Below, in pieces: positions 1-8,302 of a stretch of 64,000 nucleotides of DNA (position 1 is its first letter; each line of letters begins with the position of its first letter). The position numbers and the translations under genes are program-made. The DNA lies in NCBI GenBank assembly GCA_035505975.1, contig DATJQJ010000031.1:1-64000 (forward strand), written 5' to 3'. This DNA comes from CAIKOD01 sp035505975. Lineage in GTDB: Archaea > Halobacteriota > Methanomicrobia > Methanomicrobiales > Methanospirillaceae. Under the pieces are notes generated by a model that made no database searches, was not told the origin of the DNA, and worked only from the letters and a program-made list of their open reading frames with translations.

Positions 1-347
1 GATTTGGTTCATGTTCCTGTTCCTGTACACTGGCAATCCCCCCTGCAGAACCGGCCACAACCCCCCTTATGACCGGCACGTGGCTATTCTCCAGCCGGTA
101 TTATCAATATTTGCGAGTCAGCTGTGCCGTGCAGATGGATGCTTCCCCATTCGGACCCAAAAACCGGAATTGCGACCTGGGGGCTATGATGAGAACTGAT
201 AGCAATGAAAGAAAAAAATGGAGTGTTCTAACTATCGCCTTGCACAGGTCAGGCAGAATTTGATGCCCTGATGAAGATAACGTATCGGCATCCTTCCTGA
301 AGTAAAAAAAATGATATTTGAAAAAGCGGTCTGATGACTGACTGGTA
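1..347. other. Spacer with no recognised gene
   Basis: Only short, compositionally random open frames occur here and none has a recognisable motif or ribosome-binding site. It lies downstream of the minus-strand signalling operon. Confidence 0.5.
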
Positions 348-659
348 TCACATCTTCGACTGGTCGAACACTTTATTGGCCCCTTTGGAATGTTGCTTTC
401 CCGCCGCGGCTCCTTCCCATTGTTTCAGGCGGCTGACTTGAGATTTCCTGGTTTTCCCGGTATCCGGATCCCGTTGCAGCCCGAGAAAACATTCTACCGG
501 GTCTTTGCCACCCTGGCAGATGTTTGATTTGTAATCCCCGCAGTCCCTGCATTCGGGCACACGGGAATCGAGGAGGGAGGGGAAATGGGCTTTCCAGAGA
601 TCGGGGTCTATTCTTCCCTGCTCGAGAAATCTCCTGATGTGACGGGCGGTATATTTCAT
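348..659 (-). CDS. Small cysteine-containing conserved-type protein
   Basis: A 103-residue protein opening with a basic helix (MKYTARHIRRFLEQGRIDPDL). A middle segment carries three cysteines (CRDCGDYKSNIC), with a fourth a few residues on (VECFLG), which looks like a small metal-binding knuckle. The C-terminus is basic and polar with no membrane segment. It lies 65 bp downstream of the PAS kinase on the same strand and could be the last gene of that operon. I do not recognise the family. The cysteine spacing and clean start favour a real gene; zinc or iron binding is inference. Confidence 0.6.
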   Translation of the reverse strand: MKYTARHIRRFLEQGRIDPDLWKAHFPSLLDSRVPECRDCGDYKSNICQGGKDPVECFLGLQRDPDTGKTRKSQVSRLKQWEGAAAGKQHSKGANKVFDQSKM

Positions 660-723
660 AGGTATTATGTACGGATATATCCCTTAATTTTCTGCTGATG
701 GCGGCAGAAGGATCTGCACATAG

Positions 724-1890
724 TTATGGTGCGACCTTTCTGTCATACCTCTTTCCGGTTTCATGGATCGAGTTTTCTTGTCCTTTGTATCGCCACGCCC
801 CGTCCGGCACCCTGATCTCGAAGCGGGCACCGTGACCGGGGACGCCATTTTCACCGATAGTAATGGAGGTGATGCCAAGGATCTCGCGGCTCAGGAAAAG
901 GCCAAACCCTGTATTCTTGAAATGTTCGCGCCGGAAAATTTTCTCTTTTACTTCCCCGGCCACTCCGACACCATCGTCTTCGTAGATGATCGAGAGTCCC
1001 CCGGGATATCCCACCGAAGAGAACCTGATCCGGGTGAGCTTTTCACCATGGCGGATCGAATTTTCCACGAGGTTATAAAAGACCTTTTGCAGGAGCGGAT
1101 CGGCAAAGATCTCGACATCCGCAAGATCAATAACAACCTGAATTCCAAGGCAGTTCAACGGCCTGATAGCCGATTCTATCGCTTGCCTGACGTCCTGCCA
1201 GATGGCGTTGTTGACGCCGATATCCTGATAAAATTTTGTGAACTGGATCTGGTCCTTTATTGCTTCGGCAGCCTGGAGCTCGGTATGCAGGTATTTTACC
1301 AGTTCCGGGTCGGCGAGATCCTTTTCCCTTGTGAGTTCGAGGTACCCGATCAGGATGGTAAGTTTGTTCATGATGTCGTGCCTTGTTATGCTGTTCAGCA
1401 GGTTCAATTTCTTGTTTGCCGTAAAAATAGCATCCTGCGCTATCTTAAGTTCATTCAACTGTTTCTCGACGATTTTCTTCATATCCCGGTAGGCCTTTAC
1501 CTGGGTCGTCAGATCGGACACGTCTTCGATCAGGACCAGTGCATATGCCTTGTCATCCCTTACAAGCGGTATGAAAGAAATTTTGTGGACCATGAGGCTC
1601 CCGTTCGGGAGCGTACAGGGAATGAGGTGTGGGTGAAACGTGGGCGAGAAGAGAACAGCGGGTCCGCCATGGAAAAGCTGGTCGATCCTTGCCATTATCG
1701 AAGGGTTTCTTAGTGTCGGATAGCGATCGAGGAGGTTAGTGCCTTCGATCTGCTCAGGGGGTATTCCGGTCCATTCTTCCATGCACGAATTCCAGAAGAA
1801 TACAGAAAAGTCCTTGTCAACGATGATGACCCCGCTCGGGATGAGGTCGTAAGGACCGAAAGCCGTATTGGCATGGCTCGCCTCATTCAT
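724..1890 (-). CDS. PAS-domain sensor histidine kinase (methanogen type)
   Basis: A 388-residue soluble kinase. Residues about 10-130 form a PAS domain (GVIIVDKDFSVFFWNSCMEEWTG). A helical linker follows, then the dimerisation helix with phospho-acceptor His in the segment ITRHDIMNKLTILIGYLE near residue 170. The ATPase domain shows the N box NLVENSIRHG, the G1 motif EDDGVGV and the G2 motif GFGLFLSREIL. No transmembrane segment is present, so the signal is probably cytoplasmic. It is the third gene of a minus-strand run after a receiver protein and a CheC protein, starting 7 bp after cheC, so it probably phosphorylates that receiver. Its catalytic core closely resembles that of the membrane kinase at 17820-19916. 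Confidence 0.9.
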   Translation of the reverse strand: MNEASHANTAFGPYDLIPSGVIIVDKDFSVFFWNSCMEEWTGIPPEQIEGTNLLDRYPTLRNPSIMARIDQLFHGGPAVLFSPTFHPHLIPCTLPNGSLMVHKISFIPLVRDDKAYALVLIEDVSDLTTQVKAYRDMKKIVEKQLNELKIAQDAIFTANKKLNLLNSITRHDIMNKLTILIGYLELTREKDLADPELVKYLHTELQAAEAIKDQIQFTKFYQDIGVNNAIWQDVRQAIESAIRPLNCLGIQVVIDLADVEIFADPLLQKVFYNLVENSIRHGEKLTRIRFSSVGYPGGLSIIYEDDGVGVAGEVKEKIFRREHFKNTGFGLFLSREILGITSITIGENGVPGHGARFEIRVPDGAWRYKGQENSIHETGKRYDRKVAP

Positions 1891-1897
1891 TACCGGT

Positions 1898-2509
1898 TCA
1901 CCTGTTTCTCGTTTTATGGATGCTCTCGACGAGCCGGTCGAGAGAGCCGACCTCGAGGAGCAGCAGGATATCTCCCTGAATATTAATCGACTCGATCAGG
2001 AAATTTGTCCTTGCGATCAGCACCCAGTCATCGCCGGTTCTTTTCCTTTTTATCGCCGTGGTTTCAAGGATCGACCCCTCGTAATAGGTGGGTATGGAAT
2101 ATTCAAGGTGCTCTGAAAGGACGTTTGCGATCGATCCCATCATCGCATTGATGATGATGTTCCCTACCTCCTTGAGGGCCTCTATCCGCATGGGGTCGAG
2201 ATCCTGGCTGTCCTCTTTCTCGCCGGTGAGCAGCATGACGAGGGCTGATGCACTCTCCGGAGGAAACACGACGGCCGATATGCCTGAAAATGACCCCCTG
2301 AAATTCAAAAGTACCGCAGATAGTTTATCTCCCGAAAAAATCGCTGTCTCCGATGAGCTGATTTTTGCAAAGGGTACGATACTTAAAGAAGGGATCTGCA
2401 GTCTGATGTGCGACCCTGTCATCTGGTTGAGCTGCCCGGCCGCCTTGCCAACGCCGATATTCACGATCTCGGTTACGGCATCGACAGTTTCGGCATCGAC
2501 TGCAGTCAT
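1898..2509 (-). CDS. cheC: CheC-type phosphatase of CheY-like receivers
   Basis: A 203-residue CheC-family protein. The N-terminal part has the hallmark helix VTEIVNIGVGKAAGQLNQM, and a second related helix follows around residue 125 (LKEVGNIIINAMMGSIANVL), giving the internal pseudo-symmetry of the family. CheC proteins dephosphorylate CheY-P. I chose the ATG at 2509 because the longer open frame would run into the upstream receiver gene, which ends 4 bp away. It sits between a single-domain receiver and a PAS kinase, so its substrate is probably that receiver. No other chemotaxis gene (CheA, CheB, CheR, CheD, MCP) is in the window. Confidence 0.88.
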   Translation of the reverse strand: MTAVDAETVDAVTEIVNIGVGKAAGQLNQMTGSHIRLQIPSLSIVPFAKISSSETAIFSGDKLSAVLLNFRGSFSGISAVVFPPESASALVMLLTGEKEDSQDLDPMRIEALKEVGNIIINAMMGSIANVLSEHLEYSIPTYYEGSILETTAIKRKRTGDDWVLIARTNFLIESINIQGDILLLLEVGSLDRLVESIHKTRNR

Positions 2510-2513
2510 CGGT

Positions 2514-2873
2514 TCACACCTGCAAGGCCTTGCGGATTGCAGACTGGAGTTCCTCGGCTTTAACAGGTTTGTTGAGGAAACCGACAACTCCCATCTCCAG
2601 GCAGCGGGTCATTGTCGTTGTCTGGACGTCGGATGTGACGATTATGACCGGAATTGCAATACCCTGGGATGCCCTTTGTTCAAGTAACCAGTAGCCGTCG
2701 TACTCGGGCATGAGGAGATCGGTAAGGATGACATCCGGTTTTTGAAGAAGAGCCTGGCTGAGCCCGTCCTCGCCATTATCTGCGGTAACGACATCATAAC
2801 CTAATCCATTGATTAAATGGGTGAGAATTTTCCGCTGGAAAGCAGAATCATCGATAACAAGGATTTTGACCAT
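2514..2873 (-). CDS. Single-domain response regulator (CheY-like)
   Basis: A 119-residue stand-alone receiver. The acidic pocket is in VKILVIDDS, the phospho-acceptor Asp is in PDVILTDLLMPEYDG, the switch Thr/Ser is in PVIIVTSD and the conserved Lys is in GFLNKPV. The ATG at 2873 gives a normal receiver length; an upstream GTG/ATG extension would add 21 unrelated residues. It is the first gene of the operon with cheC (4-bp gap) and the PAS kinase. There is no output domain, so it presumably acts by protein contact, as CheY does. Confidence 0.9.
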   Translation of the reverse strand: MVKILVIDDSAFQRKILTHLINGLGYDVVTADNGEDGLSQALLQKPDVILTDLLMPEYDGYWLLEQRASQGIAIPVIIVTSDVQTTTMTRCLEMGVVGFLNKPVKAEELQSAIRKALQV

Positions 2874-3186
2874 AGCCGGAACTCCAGTTAATTCGCAGTG
2901 ATTAGGTAAATGTTCGGGAATATTAAGTGTATACATTCATAAGTTGCCGGTATCGGCATAATAATAGCCACATGGCCATGTTCCCGGAGTAACGATGTTT
3001 TTACCTTCCTCCCGGCATATCCTTTGATGCACCGGCAGTCCCGGGCAGGCTTTGGTATCCGGGATCCTGATCATGGAACGGTCCCAAATGCCTTTATGCC
3101 ATAAAATTGTGAGTAAGGGGGCGTCATTGGTCATTATAAACAGGTTATGGAGGAATTGTCCTCCATAGTGATCCCTGTTCCTGAAC
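2874..3186. other. Spacer, probable promoter of the receiver-cheC-kinase operon
   Basis: About 310 bp with no convincing gene. It should hold the promoter of the minus-strand signalling operon and the end of the secreted-protein transcript. A 65-codon open frame at 2937-3134 has no protein-like features. Confidence 0.4.
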
Positions 3187-3594
3187 TTATACCAGGCTTA
3201 CGCCGCCCTGGTACGAGAATGACTTGCTGAAACTGTTGATGAAGCCGCTTGCCGAAGAATATTCTGAGTAGTACACATCCGTACTCTTTGTTCCGGTACC
3301 GGCATCTCCTCCCTGTAAGTGTGCGGTAAAGAAGGCTGTCGCAGTCCCGGTCATCGGTGCGTACGTCCCATCGGCAAGGGTGATCCCCTTCGCCGAAATG
3401 CCATAGTTTAAGGATACTGGTACGTCCGGGTCGGTTCCTACGAACCCGGCACTGACGTGAGTAGTCACCGATGTCACTTGGGTATCGGTCGAACTTCCTG
3501 CACTTGCGGCGGTGTCAGCCAGGACGGTACCGGTCAGCGCCATCATCATTGCAATGGCAATAAAGGCAGCGTTGAGAGGTCTGGTTGAATTCAA
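3187..3594 (-). CDS. Secreted protein, short paralogue of the 41.5-kb surface protein
   Basis: A 135-residue exported protein with an N-terminal signal peptide ending near VLADTAA. The remainder is Ser/Thr/Gly rich and lacks cysteines. It matches the C-terminal half of the protein at 41502-42365: both contain a segment beginning FVGTD and ending KGITL(A/S)DG, and both end in the motif (T/S)ASG(L/F)INSFSKS followed by SYQGG. The family is otherwise unknown to me; a cell-surface role is inferred from the signal peptide. Its promoter core is identical to that of the paralogue (see 3661-3675). Confidence 0.8.
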   Translation of the reverse strand: MNSTRPLNAAFIAIAMMMALTGTVLADTAASAGSSTDTQVTSVTTHVSAGFVGTDPDVPVSLNYGISAKGITLADGTYAPMTGTATAFFTAHLQGGDAGTGTKSTDVYYSEYSSASGFINSFSKSFSYQGGVSLV

Positions 3595-3620
3595 GTAAAT
3601 TCCTCCTGTCGTTCTTGTGA

Positions 3621-3675
3621 CCCGGTGAGCCGGGACACATTATATCCTGAAACTGTATAGTATTTAATGAGATTT
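3621..3675 (-). promoter_or_regulatory. Shared promoter core and leader hairpin of the secreted paralogue
   Basis: On the sense strand the 15 bp at 3661-3675 read AAATCTCATTAAATA, a BRE plus TATA-like element, 67 bp upstream of the start codon. The same 15 bp occur 69 bp upstream of the paralogue at 41502-42365. The predicted leader contains a short hairpin at 3621-3634 (CCCGG-TGAG-CCGGG). A GGAGGA ribosome-binding site lies just before the ATG. Confidence 0.65.
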
Positions 3676-3824
3676 TTTCAAATACTCCGCGGTATGGTGA
3701 TAAAACTGCCAGGTTCTGGCCTGATGGTGAGATTTATATCGGTCCCGGACCCGTCTGGTCCTGGACGGTATCGACCAATCCGAAGTTTTTTTCACCGGAA
3801 AAAATGTCGGGAATATTGGTGATA

Positions 3825-4436
3825 TCAGCGGTATACCTGAGAATTTACCGGCAGTACCAAGGTTATTTCCGTGATCTGGTGACCTGTCACGGAGATGTTT
3901 CTTGTCGTCCCGAGATATCCCGGCTTCGAAATCTTCAGCTGGTGAAGTCCGGGCGTCACCCCGGCGATTGTCTCCGGGGTTACTCCGGTGAGCCGGTTGT
4001 CGAGCCAGACGCTCGCAAAGGAGGGGGTCGAAACAATATGTATAGAACCCGACACAGGGACAGCGGCCTGGTCCCGGATGAGGACCGCATACACACGGGC
4101 CACGGCACCTGCACTGACCGTCACCTGCTGGGAATACGGGAGGTATCCCGGGGATGCCAGGAGAACCGTATGAGTACCCGTAGAGATCCCATTGAGCACC
4201 GCCGGGGTTACCCCGGCCTGCCTGTTGTCGATGGAAATAGTGGTCTGGTACGGCACCGATGCTACGCCAATCGATCCGGTCTGCTGCATTCCAATACCGA
4301 AAACCTGCCCCGAAACCAGGTTTCCGGGGATCATTGCTATTGCGATACCTGCGAGAAGAACGATTGCGATCCGTTTTATCCCGACAATCCGGAATTCTTC
4401 AGCCCTGTTCAACGTTATCACCGCCGGGCGGCCCAC
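3825..4436 (-). CDS. Membrane-anchored or secreted PEGA-repeat protein
   Basis: About 203 residues. A hydrophobic segment (RIAIVLLAGIAIAMIPG, about residues 22-38) acts as signal or anchor. Two PEGA domains follow, at about residues 55-110 (starting GSIGVASVPYQTTISIDNRQ, including GVTPAVL) and about 125-190 (starting SIHIVSTPSFASVWLDNR, including GVTPETI). PEGA repeats are small beta domains common on archaeal cell surfaces. The start is uncertain: the frame opens with GTG at 4436, but a TTG eight codons later fits the signal segment better. The binding partner is unknown. Confidence 0.8.
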   Translation of the reverse strand: MGRPAVITLNRAEEFRIVGIKRIAIVLLAGIAIAMIPGNLVSGQVFGIGMQQTGSIGVASVPYQTTISIDNRQAGVTPAVLNGISTGTHTVLLASPGYLPYSQQVTVSAGAVARVYAVLIRDQAAVPVSGSIHIVSTPSFASVWLDNRLTGVTPETIAGVTPGLHQLKISKPGYLGTTRNISVTGHQITEITLVLPVNSQVYR

Positions 4437-4696
4437 GCTGCCATGGGAAAGGACCGTCCCTCTTTCGATATGAACGGATTATTACCGGCCACGATAAATC
4501 TATCTCACGGCACTCTGTACGTGAGAGGGATATGCGAAGCCAGGATCCCAGGACAAATGACACCGACAGAAAGCAGGGTCTCATACCCGGGTGTAGTCCA
4601 GATGCGACAGAGGAGCAGGAGAGATCGTCATGGTTTATCAAGGAAAAACTGGTTTTTCGGGAGAAAATCTTTTAAGGACAGAGGGAGGTCGTAAGG

Positions 4697-5248
4697 GTGA
4701 AGCGTTTTTGTTCTGACGACCCCGAGAGGCGGCAATGGCAGGATCCCGACCTGATCCTTGACAGGATCGGACTTAAACCCGGGATGGTGTTCGTGGATAT
4801 GGGCTGTAACGAGGGATATTTTGCTCTCCCTGCGGCAGCGCTGGTCGGCCCGGAAGGAAAAGTTTACGCTGTGGACATAAGCCCTGACGCAATAGGACAC
4901 CTCGCCAGCCAGGCCAGGGAAAAGGGCCTCACCAACATGGTCGTTTCGCTGGGAACAGCCGAAGATACGGTTGTCTGCCAGGGGTGCGCGGACATTGTGT
5001 TTTTCGGGATCGATCTCCATGATTTTTCCGACCCGGCGAGGGCGATCATGCATGCCCGGGAGATGTTGAAACCCTCCGGACGTCTCGTCGATCTCGACTG
5101 GAAAGCCGAGCCTACACCTTTCGGCCCGCCCCAGGAGATCAGGTTTTCCCAGAGCAAGGCAAGCTTGCTGATTGCATCGCTTGGGTTCCGCATCATGAGG
5201 GTTGAAGAAGCGGGTCCTTATCATTACCTGATCGTTGCGGGAACTTGA
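4697..5248 (+). CDS. Class I SAM-dependent methyltransferase
   Basis: A 183-residue Rossmann methyltransferase. Motif I is VFVDMGCNEGYF, motif II is VYAVDISPDAI, and a post-II region reads ADIVFFGIDLHDF. It resembles the UbiE/Methyltransf_11 group, whose substrates vary widely. The GTG start at 4697 is supported by a GGAGGT ribosome-binding site 8 bp upstream. It is a single gene between the minus-strand PEGA gene and the minus-strand GlpM-like gene. The substrate cannot be told from sequence. Confidence 0.85.
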   Translation: MKRFCSDDPERRQWQDPDLILDRIGLKPGMVFVDMGCNEGYFALPAAALVGPEGKVYAVDISPDAIGHLASQAREKGLTNMVVSLGTAEDTVVCQGCADIVFFGIDLHDFSDPARAIMHAREMLKPSGRLVDLDWKAEPTPFGPPQEIRFSQSKASLLIASLGFRIMRVEEAGPYHYLIVAGT

Positions 5249-5384
5249 GGGATCCCGGTGATCTTTCCGCAAAGGAAAATCACCTCTTTTTTGGCGGTAT
5301 CGAAGAGCGACCGGCACGAGCGGCGGCCGGGTTGGAATAATATTAAAGGAGCCTGATTAGCAATAATCGGGCAGATTCGACCGG

Positions 5385-5732
5385 TTAAAAGCCTGCGAGC
5401 ACCCGGTTCATCCCAACCACTCCGGCAAACCAGACCGCGTACGCGCCTGCCAGTCCCTGCAGCAACGAGACCCTGCTCATCAGGAAGAAAAGACATGCAA
5501 GGAACAAAAGCGTTGGGACGGCAAAATAGAACGCGGCGAGCACCAGCTGCTGCGTAGTTGCATGACCGCTTTCATAATTCGTGAACAGGAACGCGATGGT
5601 CGTCGTGATCGGTGCCGCTGCCAGGATTCCACCGTATTTAGGATCCGCATACCTGGCAAGCCAGGTGACCCCGGCGATAATTCCTCCCCCGGCCACGAAT
5701 TTAATTGCTATTGAAAGAGTGTCAGATTGCAT
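5385..5732 (-). CDS. GlpM/DUF3147-type small membrane protein
   Basis: A 115-residue protein with four predicted membrane helices. The first contains KFVAGGGIIAGVTWLARYADPKYGGILAAAPITTT spread over residues 11-46. The conserved pattern of a glycine-rich helix followed by YGG-(I/L)-LAAAP is typical of GlpM/DUF3147 proteins. Function in archaea is unknown. It faces the Trm5-like gene divergently. Confidence 0.7.
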   Translation of the reverse strand: MQSDTLSIAIKFVAGGGIIAGVTWLARYADPKYGGILAAAPITTTIAFLFTNYESGHATTQQLVLAAFYFAVPTLLFLACLFFLMSRVSLLQGLAGAYAVWFAGVVGMNRVLAGF

Positions 5733-5976
5733 ACGTACTCATGGGACAAGTGGGGAGATACCAGTTCGGGACACCGGGTCGGGGCAGGGTCATACCGGTC
5801 CTGAAGAAGACGCTTCCGGATCCGATCGAGACCTTCGCTGACGGCCTGTTTCACCAGCAGGCGGCCCGCTGCCGGCCCCGCGATGTTCGGCACCGAAGTT
5901 GAAAGGGGATTATTGAATAATCCGGTCCCGGCACTATACGATCCATTCATGTCCGGATGAGTAACTATTGGTATGT

Positions 5977-6777
5977 ATGGGACTACCCGAAGACCTTGAA
6001 GGTCATCTTCCCGAAACCCTGCGACGGCTGGTCCCCCGTCGGTACGATGTCATAGGCGACATCGCCGTCCTCTCGCTCCCCGGGGAACTACGTGGATACG
6101 GACCCGGAATTGCCGAGATCATCAGGACAAAGCGGAAACATATCAGGACCGTCATGAACAAGGTGACGATGATCAGCGGAGAGAACCGACTGGCTGCGTT
6201 CGAAATCTTCGCAGGATGTACCACTGTCACGACGCACCGGGAGTTCGGGATACCGTACCGGCTTGACCTTGCCCGGGTCTTTTTCAACCCGTGCCTTGCA
6301 TACGAAAGGAACCGTGTAGCGATGCAGGGAATCACCGGAGAGACGGTCCTGGTCCCCTTCGCAGGCATAGGGCCGTTCGTCCTGCCCCTTGCGAAGAAAG
6401 GGGTCTTCGTCGTGGCTGTCGAGAAGAACCCTGAAGCGGTCCGCTGGTTACGGGAAAACCTCCGGATCAATAATGCGGAAGAAATGGTCGATGTCATAGA
6501 AGGTGACGCCAGGGACACCACCCTCTATGGAAATCGGACGTACGACAGGGTGGTTATCCCGGCGCCTTACGGGATGGACACCTTCCTCGATATCGTGACA
6601 CCACTGGTACGGTACCAGGGGAAGGTCCATTATTATACCTTCAGGAGAGATGGGGAAATCCCGGGTCTTATCGGTTCGTTCAGGAAAAAGGGGCTTGAAA
6701 CTGTTTTATGGCGCAGGTGCGGCAATGTGGCCCCGGGCGTCTGCAGGCTTGTCTTCGACCTGGTAAAACTACGCTAG
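5977..6777 (+). CDS. Trm5/Taw2-family tRNA methyltransferase-like protein
   Basis: A 266-residue class I methyltransferase of the Trm5/TYW2 type. It has an N-terminal domain (RRLVPRRYDVIGDIAVLSLP), the family motif NPCLAYERNRVA, motif I VLVPFAGIGPFVLPLA, acidic motif II VVAVEKNPEAV and motif IV VVIPAPYGMDTF. Trm5 makes m1G37 in tRNA, and Taw2 transfers an aminocarboxypropyl group during wyosine synthesis. Trm5 usually has N-L-P in motif IV; PAPYG here suggests a divergent member, so I do not choose between them. The ATG at 5977 is preferred over a TTG three codons earlier. It overlaps the 3' end of the convergent endonuclease V gene by 9 bp. Confidence 0.8.
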   Translation: MGLPEDLEGHLPETLRRLVPRRYDVIGDIAVLSLPGELRGYGPGIAEIIRTKRKHIRTVMNKVTMISGENRLAAFEIFAGCTTVTTHREFGIPYRLDLARVFFNPCLAYERNRVAMQGITGETVLVPFAGIGPFVLPLAKKGVFVVAVEKNPEAVRWLRENLRINNAEEMVDVIEGDARDTTLYGNRTYDRVVIPAPYGMDTFLDIVTPLVRYQGKVHYYTFRRDGEIPGLIGSFRKKGLETVLWRRCGNVAPGVCRLVFDLVKLR

Positions 6778-7521
6778 CGACTGAGAATGGCCCCTGGTCA
6801 GACGGTTTTTGTCAGAACGCCTGCAACCCCTGGAGATCTGATCGGCCTGGTACAGGGGTTCCGGAAACCGGTGTACCGTTGCCATCGCAAGCACGATTTC
6901 CACTGCCTGGCCGAGGTCCACATAATGACCGGCCGATACGTAAACGGGCTTTGAATTCCATTTCGTCCTGACCGCCATACCGACGACTTCCCCGGCATCA
7001 AGGACAGGTTCCGAGGAAAACCTGATATGGGCCGGTTCTTCCGAAGCCCCGGTAAGAAGATTTCCCGCAACACCGATAACAGGAATGCCAAGGACGATGC
7101 CGAGATGGCATGCGAGACCAGCCCTCAGCGGATGGGCATACCCATGGCCGTGGACGATGAGGATATCGGGTAAAAATGACAGGGATTTGACTGATTCCAC
7201 GATTACCGGGCCTTCTCTGAAAGCAAACAGGCCTGGGATATAGGGAAATCCGGCGGGCTGGACAGAGCACGCGGCTTCGATGAACCTGGCATCGGTAAAC
7301 GACATGACAACAGTTGCACCATATGCCATATCGTCGGCGGCGTAGGCCACATCGGCCCCGGCTACAGATTCAATGGAACCCGTGTCGATGGTCCTCTGGA
7401 AGATACAGCGTTTCCGGACCGATTCCTGGACTTTACGTGCCGAACCAAGGTCTGGAGCTGCTGCGGCACTAAATGGTTCATAACGATCATTCTCCGAGGA
7501 TAACCCGGTAACCCTTCTCAC
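6769..7521 (-). CDS. nfi: Endonuclease V homologue with altered active site
   Basis: A 250-residue homologue of endonuclease V, which nicks DNA or RNA one base 3' of deoxyinosine or inosine. Family blocks are clear: AGADVAYAADDMAYGA with metal-ligand Asp57, PYIPGLFAFREGP with the wedge Tyr94 and Glu103, HGHGYAHPLRAGLACHLG, and KPVYVSAGHYVDLG. Two usually invariant residues differ. The Asp of the DG-HP block is His124, and the Lys of GVAK is Gly153. The enzyme may therefore be inactive or altered in metal use. The C-terminal 25 residues are basic and extend past the core. The start at 7521 is uncertain. Confidence 0.85.
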   Translation of the reverse strand: MRRVTGLSSENDRYEPFSAAAAPDLGSARKVQESVRKRCIFQRTIDTGSIESVAGADVAYAADDMAYGATVVMSFTDARFIEAACSVQPAGFPYIPGLFAFREGPVIVESVKSLSFLPDILIVHGHGYAHPLRAGLACHLGIVLGIPVIGVAGNLLTGASEEPAHIRFSSEPVLDAGEVVGMAVRTKWNSKPVYVSAGHYVDLGQAVEIVLAMATVHRFPEPLYQADQISRGCRRSDKNRLTRGHSQSLA

Positions 7522-7606
7522 AAGCAGGTCTCCCGGCTCTCAGTTGAATAATACCGCAGGTCGGTACCGATGTGATTCTGGAAACAGGCATTATACCAGA
7601 TCTCTC

Positions 7607-8165
7607 TTATTCCCGTTTTACCACCCCCGCAGCCAGTAGGACCGCAAGGCCTGCGATATGGATGGCGTCTACCGGAAAAAATGCCGCCTCCATTGCCTGG
7701 CGATTGCGATAGGCCGGGTAAGATCCTCCGTATTCGGGGATGCTCACATCCGTCCTCGCCGTTTCACCCGACACCTCGGTCGCTACGAGAGCGCAGGTAC
7801 CTGCCGGAAGAACGGACCCGGGAATTGTCGCCCCGGACCGGCGGATTATTTCCTCGTTATTTTCTCCTGTCTGCGGGGTCGTATACGTCCCGGCCGGGGA
7901 ACCCCCGGGAACGGTGAACAATGAAATTTCAACAACCTCCGGGGATGGAATTCGGTGCTGCGTTCCGCATCCATACGACCGGAATGTCGATTCCCGATCC
8001 GGGGCTTACCGTCCGGTAGCCGACTCTGACGGAGATCACGGGTTGGCGCGGGGGCGTCGATGCAGGGACCCCTGACGACAGTGCCGAAAGTACTATGGTG
8101 ACAAGAAACAGGGCCGACACGGTCCGGTCGTCACAGCGTTTCCTGACGGAGCCCGGTGTTACCAT
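7607..8165 (-). pseudogene. Frameshifted gene for a secreted, C-terminally anchored protein
   Basis: Two open frames look like the halves of one gene. The upstream half (8165 to 7929) encodes a basic N-terminus and signal peptide (VSALFLVTIVLSALSSGVPAS), then a beta-rich segment (ISVRVGYRTVSPGSGIDIPV). The downstream half (to 7607) continues in another frame with SPEVVEISLFTVPGGSPAG, ending in a hydrophobic anchor plus basic tail (IAGLAVLLAAGVVKRE). Removing one base near 7945-7955 would join them as NAAPN-PSPEVVEIS without a stop. The product would be about 185 residues, a cell-surface protein of unknown role. A sequencing error is possible. Confidence 0.6.
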
Positions 8166-8302
8166 AAAAGAGCCGTTGCGACCGCATTGCCGATAAATAT
8201 TATTCCGACCCGCAGCATGGCAGATATGCCGTAGCCCTATAATTAAAAAAGAAACCGATTATGGATAGATACTGGGAAGCAGGGTACATTACCAGGAAAT
8301 TA

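Noticed and set aside
5708..5950. 80-codon minus-strand frame overlapping the GlpM-like gene start
   Set aside because: No motif, no ribosome-binding site and overlap with a better-supported gene.
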